From Auanema rhodensis (lineage: Eukaryota > Nematoda > Chromadorea > Rhabditida > Rhabditidae), in assembly GCA_964057225.1 (NCBI GenBank), contig OZ059897.1:7006001-7070000 (forward strand): a stretch of DNA of 64,000 nucleotides. The letters are read 5' to 3'. Positions 1-12,700 of this stretch are shown piece after piece. How positions within the stretch are numbered: position 1 is the stretch's first letter; each line of letters starts with the position of its first letter. The position numbers and the translations under genes are program-made. The notes below the pieces were generated by a model, which worked only from the letters and a program-made list of their open reading frames with translations, searched no databases and was not told the origin of the DNA.

Positions 1-261
1 TTTTGATAATCACTAATTTCCCATATCTAAATAAACTATAATTAAACCGGTTGAATATGAGATGTTACTTGTCCGAGAATAATAGGATTAAGATTGGATC
101 TCTTGAGAAAATTTGCCGCTTCGCCAGCTCCTATACAAGGTGCTCCTCCAGGATTTATCTAAAAAAGGAGTAAGCGCAAATAACCATACGAAAATTACTT
201 CTCTATAATATGCTTCATATTGCTGAAGAAACGGTTGAGCAATAACTGCGGTTTCCTCCAT
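1..261 (-). CDS. ehs-1: EPS15-like endocytic adaptor, N-terminal EH domain (partial, runs off left edge)
   Basis: EPS15/EHS-1 proteins are clathrin-coat adaptors that use EH domains to bind NPF motifs during endocytosis and synaptic vesicle recycling. Three minus-strand exons are visible: 199-261 (start ATG at 261), 69-158 and 1-26, joined by two introns of 40-42 bp with good GT-AG ends. The joined reading gives an EH domain from about residue 14: YEAYYRE, then GEAANFLKRSNL, then LGQIWEISDYQ. The last piece matches the conserved EH core (L-G-x-I-W-x-[LI]-[SA]-D). The rest of the gene (further EH domains, coiled coil, DPF tail) lies outside the window. The start lies 477 bp from the oppositely oriented UTP20 start. 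Intersectin and other EH proteins are possible alternatives, but an EH domain this close to the N-terminus best fits EPS15. Confidence 0.8.
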
Positions 262-738
262 ACCTATAGACAGTGAAAGAATTTAAATTTCACCAAAATT
301 CAATGAAACCAAAAGAAACCAGAATATATTATAGCAAGAGATCGAAAGATGAGTAATTGAAAACTAATTTTATCGAAACTTGCATAAAACTTTAAAACAA
401 TTTTGAACAATAATCTTAGCGAAAGTAATATTTTTCCGAATTATAAGCACAAGCTCTCTTATGAAAATCAATAATTAAGAAGAAGCGAAGAATTAAAACA
501 GCATAGAATGTAACACAATATCGCAGAACCACTGCTATTCGGAGTCCAGACTCCATTGGAAAAATTATTGAGTTCAATGGATGCGGAATTTTTAATCCCA
601 CGCCGACACTTTAAATTACGTATTCCTTTTCTTGCTCACATAATTCGAAAAGTTTTGAAAATTTAGCTAAAATGTATATTCGATTAAGCCTTAATTATAG
701 AAAAATCCATTTTCATCGGTTTTACTTTTAATTTAAGA
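262..738. promoter_or_regulatory. Shared divergent 5' region of the EPS15-like and UTP20 genes
   Basis: This 477 bp AT-rich gap separates the two ATGs of head-to-head genes. It must hold both 5' UTRs and both core promoters, so a bidirectional promoter is likely. I see no TATA box or recognisable factor site that decides the start on either side. Short ORFs in it are not supported. Confidence 0.5.
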
Positions 739-3700
739 ATGAGTGACGAAGAAGATGTGGACGTACCCATGGATGAGGGCATTAGAAAATATGCCGGTTT
801 CAATGTAACTTGCTTTCAATAAAATAATATACCTTTTTAATTTAGTTTATCCCTTTCAATAAATTAGTAGCTAGTATTGGAGGCGATAATGCTAGATTTA
901 GTAGAAAATATAGAACTGAAAAAGATATTGGAGGAACTTATTTCGCCGAAGCTCTTACTAAATGGAACGATATGGACCATGCTGCTGACTTTGGTATGTG
1001 AACTTTCAAATTCCTGTTTTCTATTGTGTTTCAGTTGAATTCTCTGATAGTCTTCCATCTGCTGATCTGCAGACCTATGCACAACTTCTATATCATAGCA
1101 AGCTCATTATGACTAATCTGTTAGAAAAAATGAGAAACGAGGTAGCGAATATCTGAAGTATATTATTGGAATGCCTATTTCTTTTCCAGAAAACAAAATC
1201 GTCTCCAGCTTATTGTGAGATTTTAACAGCTTTAGCTAAAGATTTAAGAGATGATTTCTTTGAATATATGTGGGACTCTTTCGAAGTCATAACAAATCTG
1301 CTAGGTAATATTTCAATTTAAGCTGTACTAAAGTGTCTTTCTCCAGATTTTGGAGAACAAGATAAGGATAGTATTGAAGCATCATTTTTCTGTCTAACAA
1401 CACTGGTAAAAGTGTTATCAAAGCCTCTCTGCAAGGGAATCAAAAAATCTTTAACGTTAGTTCAAGAAAGTTTTCTCTTTTAATAATTTTTTTAAGGAAG
1501 TTTACTCCGTTGTTAAGTAGTTCTCATTCTTACGTTCGACGTTTTGGAGCTGAAGCATTTGCTTTCTTGCTCCGTAAAGTTAGTAATTTGAAGGAAGTAG
1601 CGAAATTTGCAGTAGAACATGTCAGCAAGGTTTGTTTAGTATACATGAATTTTGGCATTGAATCATTTATTTAGGCTGAAGATAATCGTTTGAAAAATGG
1701 TGTTGCTGAATTGTTTTTTAATGTCTTCAGAGGACTTGCAGGTGGCTTCCAGAGTAGTGGTTATGAGGTTACTATCCTATTATTCTTTTTAATAATTAAA
1801 AAATATTTTAAGCTCTTAAAAGACATATTTCTTGGTGTTTTTTCAATTACCGAAGAGCCTGTGAGAGAAATAGGAATAGATATCTTAGAACTAACTCTTA
1901 CATCTACTGTTCAATACGTAGTTAAAGCCAAAACGGGTGATTTAAAAATGGTTGAAAAAGTTTTATTAGTATGTTTTTAATTATTATTTCTTCGTAATGG
2001 TATTTCTCAGGATATTCTTGATGTTACGAAAACTACGTTAGATATATCTTATATGCTTCGGCTTCTTCCTTTGTTATTTGCACGAAAACAGTCGGAATTA
2101 TTGTTTAGCAGTGATCAAAGATTAATAAAAACCTTCAAAAGTTTACTCCAATCGGAAAACTATTCATTTGACGCCAATGCTTTGAATTGCCTTCAATTGG
2201 TTTGTTTTTAAATTATTATTATTTAATTTGTTCTAATTATAGGCAATAACTGAAATTTATAATAAAAATGTCTGGGCTGCCACCCTCCAGGATTTATTTG
2301 TATTGATTAGCAATCGTCATAATAAGGATGGATTCACGAATGTAAGGTCAAAAATATCACTTTAGCTTTTTCATTTATTTTAGATTTTGAAACTCATCAG
2401 ATCAGTTTATAAAATCTCTGCCTTTGATCTATGCATTTTACCAACATTCGCTGTAATAACAGAAAATATTATTAAGAACGAGGTTTATTTCTGTTTTTGA
2501 ATATATTTATTCTAAAAAGTTTTCTTAGGTTGAGCAAGAAATATCAGAAGTATTTTCCATATATGCTGCCGTATGCGCTGACAGGAAGCCTCCTCAGAGT
2601 TGTACGACAGCGGGTGTGTTCAACTATTGCTTCATTTTTACTTACTTTTTGAAACAGGCCGCGTTTCTTTCTTCGACGTTGGAAACCATTCCTTTATTCG
2701 CAAACACGTTGTATCAGCTCTTGCCAAGCTTACTACCATAGATATAGTTCTCGCCACTAACTATATAGTTTTATGGCCTTGGTTGTTTTCCGAACATCAG
2801 AAAGTGGAAGGTGGGAACCTTTCTTGATATTTTACTATATTTCTGATTTTCAGGCACACCTTTCGTCATAGAGTTTTTGGAACATGTTCTTAAGATCGAA
2901 GAAGCCAGCGTCAGAGTCAGCCAAGCTGCATTTTTGATTGCTTCATCCTTGTACTTTGTACAAAGAGAGGGATTATTAAGAATTTCCAATGAAATTTACG
3001 AAAATTTCATTCAGTTAGTTTTTTTCGTTCCGAAAGAATTAACGTTTTTTTTTAAAATTATTTCTTTTTGATTTTCTGACCGCATTACAGTAATCTGGCT
3101 AATTTCAAATATTCATTTTCAAATGACTATCTAATCAGAACGGTCTGTTTATGTTTATTTTCAGATCTCAAAAATGCTCCGAATCGTCTGTTCGTGTTTA
3201 CTCGCTATTTATGAAAATTACTGGCAAACAGAACAGTATGGAAACATTTGTGAAGTATGATATATTTTTCCTCTCTGTATTATTTAAATTTATCAAGGTT
3301 GTCTCAATTGTTGCAACCTGCATTTTTCTGCCCTTCGAGTACAAAAAGAAAAACCGCTCTCGAGGTTTTGGCAAATTTTGATTTGGACTATGAGGATAAT
3401 TCTGAAAACGTAAAAGCTTTTATTTCTGATTAGTTTCTATCTTCTTTCTTGAAGTTTGCTTCGGAAGGATTGTTTTCAATATTATATCAAGCTGAAAACT
3501 GTATTACCAGCGATACTCGTGGACGCCTACTGCAATTTAGAAAGCTTTTATACGGAGCTCACAGGAAACATTTACCTGAAGGCCACACAGCTGCCATGGA
3601 AGAGGTTAGTTTATTATAATCATACTTTTTTTTCATGATTTGTTTATAGGTTATACTTCGAGTTGCTTATTCGCAATTCTTTGTCCAATTCACCTTGCTT

Positions 3701-6700
3701 TGGCCTGGAATGCATGAACTCTTAACTTCATTTGCTCGTGGTCTTAGTATTGACGAATTTTGGAGAATCACTGCAGATATATTCAAAATTGTTGATACAG
3801 GTTTGTTATTTTGACCATATTTAAATTATATATTTTCGTTTTAGCATGTAAGGAAATTGAACAGGACGAATCAACTGATGAAACGTTTAAATTGTTGTTG
3901 AATGACATGGATCAGATAAATCGAAAAGATTTTCTGGCTGTTCGGATTCAAATTCTGAAGTTTTTCCTGAAGATTCCTGACATTGCGGAAAGAAAATCCC
4001 GTATTCTAAGTCCTTATTTCTTAGACTTATACAAGTATCCTTATATCTTAGATCTTACCTTATCTATTTCATTTATAGGAACGATTATATTCGTATTACT
4101 GAACATAACAACGATGAAGAACTATCAGATCGTCGACAGCTTAACTTCACGGAGATCAGCAAGGTAGGGGTTTAGTCAGATTATTTGCTCAATTAAAGTT
4201 CTTTAGGCATTGTGTGCTTATTTAGAATTATTCTCCAAATTTTCTGATGCTAAATCAATTTATTTGGAAAAAGATATTCGAGTTATGTATGACAAGGTAC
4301 AGATAATGGAATATTACTGTACAATTTCAATTGTTTTCAGTTGTTAACTTGTAGTTCTCCGGAAATTCAGAAATTAGCAGTAGCATGTGTGTTTTCATAC
4401 AAGAATAATCGTTTAACACCATATAGGTAAAACTTGAGCTAATGCAAAATAATACACATATGAAATTCAGAGAAAATTTCGATGCTTTGGTTGACGAGAA
4501 AACACTCTTAGATCAATTAGTGCTATTCAAAATTTCTGAGGATGAGGAAGATGCCGTATTAGCCGCTGAACATCGTGAAACAGTTATGCCTGTTTTGATG
4601 AGGTTTTTTAGAATTTATTATAATTAAAGTGTATCTTTATTAAGGGTACTGATTGGAAAATTAGACCAACGTGGACTGAAAAAAATGGCAGCATCAAGGC
4701 GGATTGCTATATTCCGTTATTTAGGAGGCTGTCGACCAAATGAACTTCAGATATTTTTGGAGATTTGTTTCCAATCTATCACTGAAGCTGTTGGTAGGCT
4801 ACTATTTTTTACAGCCTTGAATTCATATTTTTTAACTCTAGGCAACGATGAAAATATGTTTGATAATATTTTAAATATGTGCAAGAACGAAACTGCTTTG
4901 GGAAATATTGAGCTTAAAAGACTACTAGGGTTTGTTTATTAAATTCTATACTATATTTTTACAAATACCGAGTTAATGCTAGTGAAATCAAACTACTAAA
5001 ATATAGTAGATAACTGCTATGAGATGAGTTCATAACAATTGTATCGCAGGTGATATGATGAGCGTTATGATTATAAAACTCATATAAGGAGATCTTTTGA
5101 TTTTTACATATTAAAGTATCTAGCTCTTTGTGATGTGCAGGCTTAAGGTCAATCCATTGTGCCATCCATGCTAAAGAACAATCACATTCAAGTGGGTTAT
5201 TCTGCAATAAGTATAAAACTTGCTGACACTTGAAGGGAAACTGACTTGAATTGATAAAGATTGTAATATTGTACCATGCTGATTAACAGCAGGTAGATGA
5301 GAATGTTTGAATGGTTCTAATGTTGATATCCTATTATTAGCTAGGGATAAAGCTAAATAATGTACACTTGTCAATGTGTTGAAAATTCCGGAAGGGAATT
5401 CTTTCATGGAAGTATTTTGAATACTTAAATCAAATTTATACCCGCGTATTCCATGGAAGGCACCAATTTCAATCTAAAGAAGAGAATTTTTGGTCTCAAA
5501 TTTGATAGATAACACTAACCTTGCTTAGGTTTTTTCCTATTATATGAAGCTCTCTTAGCAGCCGTTTATCCATATGAAAGAGCTGAGTATTCAACACAGG
5601 ATCTTTAATTTCGACATGTAATGATGAAAGAGGTGTTAAATTGCTCATGATATTAGATACATTGTACGGAGTAGCCTCATCAGGAATTCCAGTGATCTGA
5701 AATATCTTTGTGTAAAGCCTATGCTCAACAACATTTACCCTTAAATGTTTTAAGTTAGTTAGATGAGCGAAAGCGAATGGCTCAGGAAGACGAATTAATG
5801 AATACATGTTGTCCATTTGCAAGCTTTCCAACTGAAATTTCGAATCAATTCAGATCAGGGATTCATATATTAGTTACTTGATATAAAAATCTTAGATGAT
5901 CTTCTTGTATATGAGTTATTTGGTTATTACTGATATTGAGGCATTTCAAATCAGCCAAGTCCTCAAATGTTGCCGGATCTAATGATTTCAAGTTGTTATT
6001 GGACAAGTCCAAATTTGTAACTTTGACCACTGCTGCAAGATCCTTTGGTTTCAATTCATAAATTTTATTGCTGTAAGTAGGAAAATTTAACTAGTTATTA
6101 AATGAAGAAAACCTACTGGCTTAAATTCATACTTCTTATAGATCTATGATTTAACTTAGGAATGGAAAACAAGCCCGTATGTGCCAAGTTAAGGCTAACA
6201 ATGAAATGGCTCAGATCCTAAATATTTTCATTGTATTCTTGTTATTTTTAAATATTCAATACCTTGAATGCTGTGGGACTCCAAGACGTAACAGGATTAT
6301 GACTTAAGTCTAAGTGTTGTAAGCTTGTTAAATGCTCGAAAGCAGCCTCTTCTATTGAATCGATCTGATTGTGTGCTAGTCTAAGTGTTGAAATATTCTT
6401 CAGTCCAACAAGCTGGGGAGAATCAACAGTTTTCAATTGGTTATGATCAAGGTTTAAGCTTGATAAGCTCGATGAAGAAGTCTCTAAGGCTTCTATAGGG
6501 ATTCGGTTAAAAGCATTATGCGATAAGTTTATGTGGAGCACGTTTTGTTTTCCAATAAAGCCTCGATGAAGTGATATTAAGGCATTGCTGCTCAAATCTA
6601 ACTTAGTTATTAATTTCTGGAAATGTTGAGTTGTTTTCTTTTCTTTTATTTTTAAACTTACTTGGTTGATGAAAGTATTTTTCCATATTGTTCGTATATG

Positions 6701-9700
6701 ATTATGAGAGAAATCAATTATGGCGAGTTTAGGACAGTTATGTAAGGCATTGGCCTGAATTTCCAATATACCGTTATGACTCAATGATAGTTCTGTAAGC
6801 TCTTCGAAATCTTCCATCATCTCTTTCTTGACAGATTGAAGATTATTGTGAGCGAGATTCAAACTGAGTAAATTTCTTTTCACACAGCTAAGATCAATTC
6901 TAAAATGATTAGTGATATAGCTTTCTATTTGCTTGCAACTAACTGATTAATATTATTGTGTGATAAGTCCAAAGATGCCATTGTGTTCATAATGCCTAAG
7001 AAATCACAATCTACTTTCCGTAATTTGTTCTTATTTAGTTGTAGCCCATCCAATTTATTTATCAAATAGAAGCTGTTCTTTTCCAAAGTGTCGATTGAAT
7101 TATGGTGAAGAAGCACATGTTCAATTGAAGGAAGGTTCGTGAATGCATATTGCGTCGTACGAATCAATCGGTTTTCTGATAAGTCCAGTTGCCGAAGATT
7201 CTTAAGTCGTGTAAAGCACTGTAATTTAATCGTAAAAATAGAGAACCTGGAGTTAGGCTTACCCTCTGTGGGAGAACTCTTATTCTGTTATTTGATAAAC
7301 GGAGGTATTGGAGATTTTCAAGATTCGCAAAAGCTTCTGGACTAATATGCTCTATTTTGTTATTTGCTAAGTTGAGCGACTTCAGTGCACGAGAACTACT
7401 TGCATGGAAAATTTTTTCATCGAGTCTACTCAACATATTATTAGCCATTGATAAATGCTCTAATTTTTGAACATCTCCCAGCGCATAAGCTGGAAGGTTA
7501 GAAATTCGATTATGATCCAATACCAAATGGCGGAGTTTATGCATGTTATATAGGGCTGACAGTGGGAATGTTTTCAAATTATTGTGTTGTAAAAATAGTT
7601 TTTCAAGCCCCGGTAGCTTTTCGAAGGCTTTCGGCCCGAGATGCTCTATTGTGTTATATGAAAGGTCTAGATAAGCTAAGGTACTCATGTATAAGAACAC
7701 CCCAGGATCGGAAATGTTTCGGATATGGTTTCCAGCAAGGTTCAGTATAATTAAGCTGGTTCCGGTACCATCGAAAGTACCGAATGCTAATTTACCTAGG
7801 CTTTCTATTCGATTTTTTGAAAGATCTAGGTGTTGTAGTTTTTCCATTCCGTTCAATAACTGAAGATTTAGATTAGATTAAGAAATCAATTTTCAACTAA
7901 CCGCTGTTGGAATTTCTTTGAGTTGATTGTAAGCCAATAGGAGTTCAGTTATAGTTTTTTTAATTCCATGCAGAGTGGTAGGATCCAATCTTAATTGAAT
8001 ATTATTGTAAATAGTATTGCCTTTCTACTTACTTGCTCAATTTATTGCCGTTCAAATTCAAATGACTAAGGCTATGAAGATCACGTAGGGCATCAGGCAA
8101 TGTATGTATTATATTTTCTTCTAAATTAAGCTTCTCCATGTTTTTCGCAAAGTTCTTAAATGCTCCATGAGGTATATATGCGATATTATTATAGCTCAGA
8201 TCTAGATTCTTTATTTGAGAGACTGTCTCGAAAGAACTCTGATATATACTATCTATCTAAACATTTTTTTATCTATTAGGCGGTACTTCGATTTTATTGC
8301 TCACCTGGTTATAGCTTAGGTCCAGCTCTTTCATTTTACGAAAACTTCGAAAAGAATTTTCATTGAGCCATCGAATTTTATTGTTCCGTAAAATGATGTT
8401 AATTTCATTCTTGAACTGAACTTCAGCGTTATATCCCAATGTTGTGATATTGTTGCCTTCTAAATTTAATGTTTGAAGTTCCGTAAGGTCTTTCAAAGCT
8501 AAGTATGGTATCTGAAAGATGATGTAAATATAATTACCATTCGATACAATATTACCTCGGTTAAAAGGTTATTTCTTAAATCTAGAAAACTAAGTGTGAC
8601 AGGTAAAGACATCTTCTCAATTTCTACAATTCGATTATTTGCCAATGTTAATACTATCAGCCTTAGCCTTTGAAATGAAAGATTTGGTATGACTTTTAAC
8701 TGAAAAATATTAAAATATCCTCAGTTTGATCACCATAATGCTTACCTTATTGTTATCTAGATGAAGAAATTGTAAGCTATTCAGTTGTGTTTCATCGAAT
8801 GTATTTGGTCTAACATGAGTTATACGATTGTTTTCCAAATGTAAGAATTGCAATTGGTGAAGATATGTAAGAGCCCAAGCTGGTATAACAGAGAGATTGT
8901 TATGTTTGAGATTAAGCATTGTTAGCTTCATCTATAAATTAAGGATAGAGCAATATCTTTGTATTATATGTTACCTCCAGTCCTCTAAATGCATTTACAT
9001 TTACTGTTTGGATCTGGTTATTAGAAAAATCGAGGGTTTGAATATTAAAATGTTTGAAAGCATCCTGAAAGAGATGTTTGACACTGATTAGCTGCTACCA
9101 AGGTACCTGCTGAATAAAAGCTAGTGCCCCGTCTGTCATTGAAAGAGCTACAATGTCCAGGTCTGGCGGTTGTTTTTGATTTTCTGAATTGAAAATTGGA
9201 GGAACTGTAGCTGAGGTCATTTGGTGACAGATGATGTGCAGAGAATTTCCTGCACCTACTGGTACACATAGGCATTGTTTCCAAATGCTCTCCAACCCAA
9301 TATTAACGCTATGAATGCAGACTTAAGCTAGGATGTATGCTTTACGCAGCCTACCTGCATTGATCCTTTTCGATATCTTTGTTATAATCTTGATGAGGAT
9401 AGACGAGATGAATTACTAGCGAAATATAAATAATGAATCTGGAGTTCATCTTGACACATTGTTCAATAAAGCATAGACCTCTGAAATCAGATTTGGTGAA
9501 AATAAAAAGGAAAAAAGAAATGAGTAAAACATCAGAGAAGTTTACTAGATGGAAATGAAAGCGGAGATTGAACAGTTGTGTGATGCGAGGGAGGAATGTA
9601 ACAGAGGGCACTTGGTAGGTCCATAGCATCATTAACCTCGTATCACAATTGCATTTGACGGAAATCTTAGCCCTCGGATACGAACCCTGTTCTTATAACT

Positions 9701-12700
9701 GAATGCAGCCTATTTCGTACATTTAATGCACTGTTTTTAATTTATTTTTGACTGGTATGCATTCCAAACAAGCATATATAAATGGGATACTTTAGTTACG
9801 TATAATAAAAGCTGATTCTTCGTAACCTGTCTATCACTATCTCTCATTTTATGACATTTTTGCGCTATACTGAAAAGCTAGAAATATGTTGATTATTAAG
9901 ATGTTTTTGGATGTTAAACTGCTACGAATCATGTTTTGTTGTCTGGCAATCGTCAGTGGCAAAGACATTTAGTTTAAAGACTAAGCTGTTCATAGCAATG
10001 AATGATGAGCATTGATAATGTTAAGATATAAGAGAAATGGTGTCAAGACGTTAATATGAGAGTGATTATAAGAGTCAATTATGAAAAAACGAGATGGATG
10101 ATATATGAGAATGTATCAGCTTGCTTTATTTGAAGAAGAAATGATCTCTTAAGCAAGTGTTATTTGAGAATATTCAGATGCTAAATCCACACGCAAACTG
10201 CCACCTATTTGGCTGTGAGCATTAGAGATTCGCAGCACCTAATGAGGGTATGACCTTGCTTTGTATCTTGGCATAGGAGGTAAATACTTTCAATTCTAAC
10301 TCCGGGATGGTCCGGATGGGATAATGGCTGTCTCAAATGACACGAGCAGTGTTGTTCTTTTGTTTTACGCCGCTTCCCCTGGGATGTCTTCATTTGTTGT
10401 AAACATTAGTGAACATCAGATTGGAGGTTTATACCGCGTGTGGTTCGATCAAGTAATCTTCAAATGTTTCGAAGTTTTATCAAAAAAAATAATCTCATTA
10501 CATATGGAAGAAGGCGGGAAAAAGAACAGGCGCAACAAATCTGGCCTCATTAAGAAGAAACAATGTGACAATAAGAAGAATACGAGTTTATGATTTATAA
10601 TACTAATAAAGTGAAGGGAAAAGTTTACTTTATTATGCTCTTATATACTCGTGAATATGTTTAATTGATACCTCATAAGATAGTAACGCTTTCAATCTCT
10701 GAAAGCTCTAATCGCGAATGCGTAACCTGATATTGAAACAAGAAGGCAGCTGAACACAGCCCAACTGAGTACACTAACTCAACCTGTCTGTCTAACAATG
10801 TTGAGCTCAGAAATAAGTATTACATATGGTCCTTCCATAACAAAATTGGAATTAGTTGATGCATGGATGTACAAGCATACATGTTCTTATTTTGCTTTCT
10901 ATCCGTTTTTCATCGACAGAGCACAGTTTTTTTTTGGCCTTTCACAATAAGTATGCTAATAAGAAAATGCTTAGTTGTGCTAATTATATGAATTAAATGA
11001 CTTCTACATCTTTCAAAAATAAATAATAGTTGAAAAAAACAAGTAATAGTATTGTATGTTGGCCAAGGATTTATAGTGGATTATATAAGTACATATCTAA
11101 TATAAGAACGTAAAATATATGACAGATATACTGTTCTAGCTGTGGAAGAATGCTAAAGATTGAGGTTCTGATTTATGGCAACATATTTACGACGAACCTA
11201 CTTCTAGAATAACTTGAATTGCTCATATTAAGAAAGATGTGGGCGACAGCAAGCACAGAACAGAGAACACGGAGGGGGTTGTCCTAAGCCTTCTCCGCAA
11301 ATCCATTTCTAAATCGGTGAAGCATATAATGGTATACATTAATTATATTTCTTGCGCTGCTCCTTATTTGTCTTGCTAAATTGACTGTTAATTCTTCTTC
11401 TCCTCATGAAAAACGTGCCGCAATGAAAATTATTAATATGAAGAGTGAATGCTTCATATTGCGTAAAAGTTTTTTAAGCTTCAAGCAGTAAACACTAATA
11501 TCTTTTACTATATTTCAATAGTATCATGGAAAGAAAAATGGGAGAAAAATAAAAATAAATCTGCTAGAAATTGAAAATTTGATTCGCTAAAGAAATGTAG
11601 ATATGAAGTGCCGAACTGATATAGGAAGGCATCTTTAGGCGCTCTATATGCATCAAGTAAACTCAATTGCCACTCGAGTATATGCCCAATAACTGGATCA
11701 TAACTCGGAATGAGTCAAGATATATTCAGTTTATTTCAAGCTTGTCCTTTTTTGCAAAATTCTCTCTAACCATATGATATGCATACTCGATGCAAAAAAC
11801 GTTTAAAAGGGATTCTTGTTTTTTATTTTATTAATTACTTCAATTTTCTAGGTCGCTAAATAATGGAGCTGAATTGATTCGAAGAACAGCTTTAGCTCTA
11901 AATGATGATCAGAAAGCGTATATTTATCGTTTACTTATGTGTATTGGGTTGATAGCTAACAAAGTATTAGAAGCTAAATCTCTACCTAGTTTCAAACATA
12001 AGCGAGCCAGAAATATACGTATTGCGTTGTCCGATGCTCTGAAATATGTGAGTTTCTCTGATAATATAGCATATATTCCATTTATTTCAGTACTTTTCTG
12101 CTTTCAATGAAAGAAGTTTCTCTACAGTAGAAATCCAACAGTTATTAAGTGTTACTATCAACTGTTATGTTACATTCACAAATGCTAGCACTAATGGAGT
12201 AGTGATACCAGTACTTCCAACTGCGTCTGTCAGAATTCTTAATACATTATCTAAATTTCCAAGGTAACTTTGAAGCCAGTTCTAAAGTTGATTAGCTTTT
12301 TCCATGTAGACTTTATCATTTCTTCACAACGGTCATCGAGAGTTCAAACGGTGTTTCTTATAATCTTTACGATTGCTTGGTTTCTTCCTTGATTGCTCTA
12401 AGTCGAGACAAAGAAACAATCAATATTGCTCGATCGGGTGTCTTAAATCTTTTGACTATTGCCGACGAAGATGGAATGTGCAAGAAAGAAACGGAGAAGG
12501 TTCAGGTTTTGCCAAGTTTGTTAACTTGTTTTTGAACGAAAATTTAGTTTTCTTATTCAGATGTTAACTTTGGTACTTGTATTGTAGTATCTCATTTGGA
12601 TATTTTACTCAATTTCTTGGTTGAAGCCGTTGATTCTGATACAAAGAACGCCAAAATCAATGTCGACAATTTGGAAATTCTCAACAGGTTTCATATTTGA

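Larger units (their letters stand above)
4930..11851 (+). other. Outsize UTP20 intron hosting a nested antisense gene
   Basis: The donor follows CTACTAGG at 4928-4929 and the acceptor AG is at 11850-11851. GG joins G-TCG to keep frame (phase 2). All other UTP20 introns are about 50 bp, so this one is over 100 times longer. It holds the complete chaoptin-like gene (4959-9449, minus strand). From 9450 to 11850 it is AT-rich sequence that must contain that gene's promoter; no exon or RNA gene was recognised there. Confidence 0.85.

Noticed and set aside
9676-9700. B-box-like GGGTTCGTATCCG on the minus strand
   Set aside because: No box A or acceptor stem at the proper distance; likely chance.
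10324-10593. 89-codon ORF in the UTP20 host intron
   Set aside because: Lysine/asparagine-rich tail over A-rich DNA and no recognisable motif; treated as chance.
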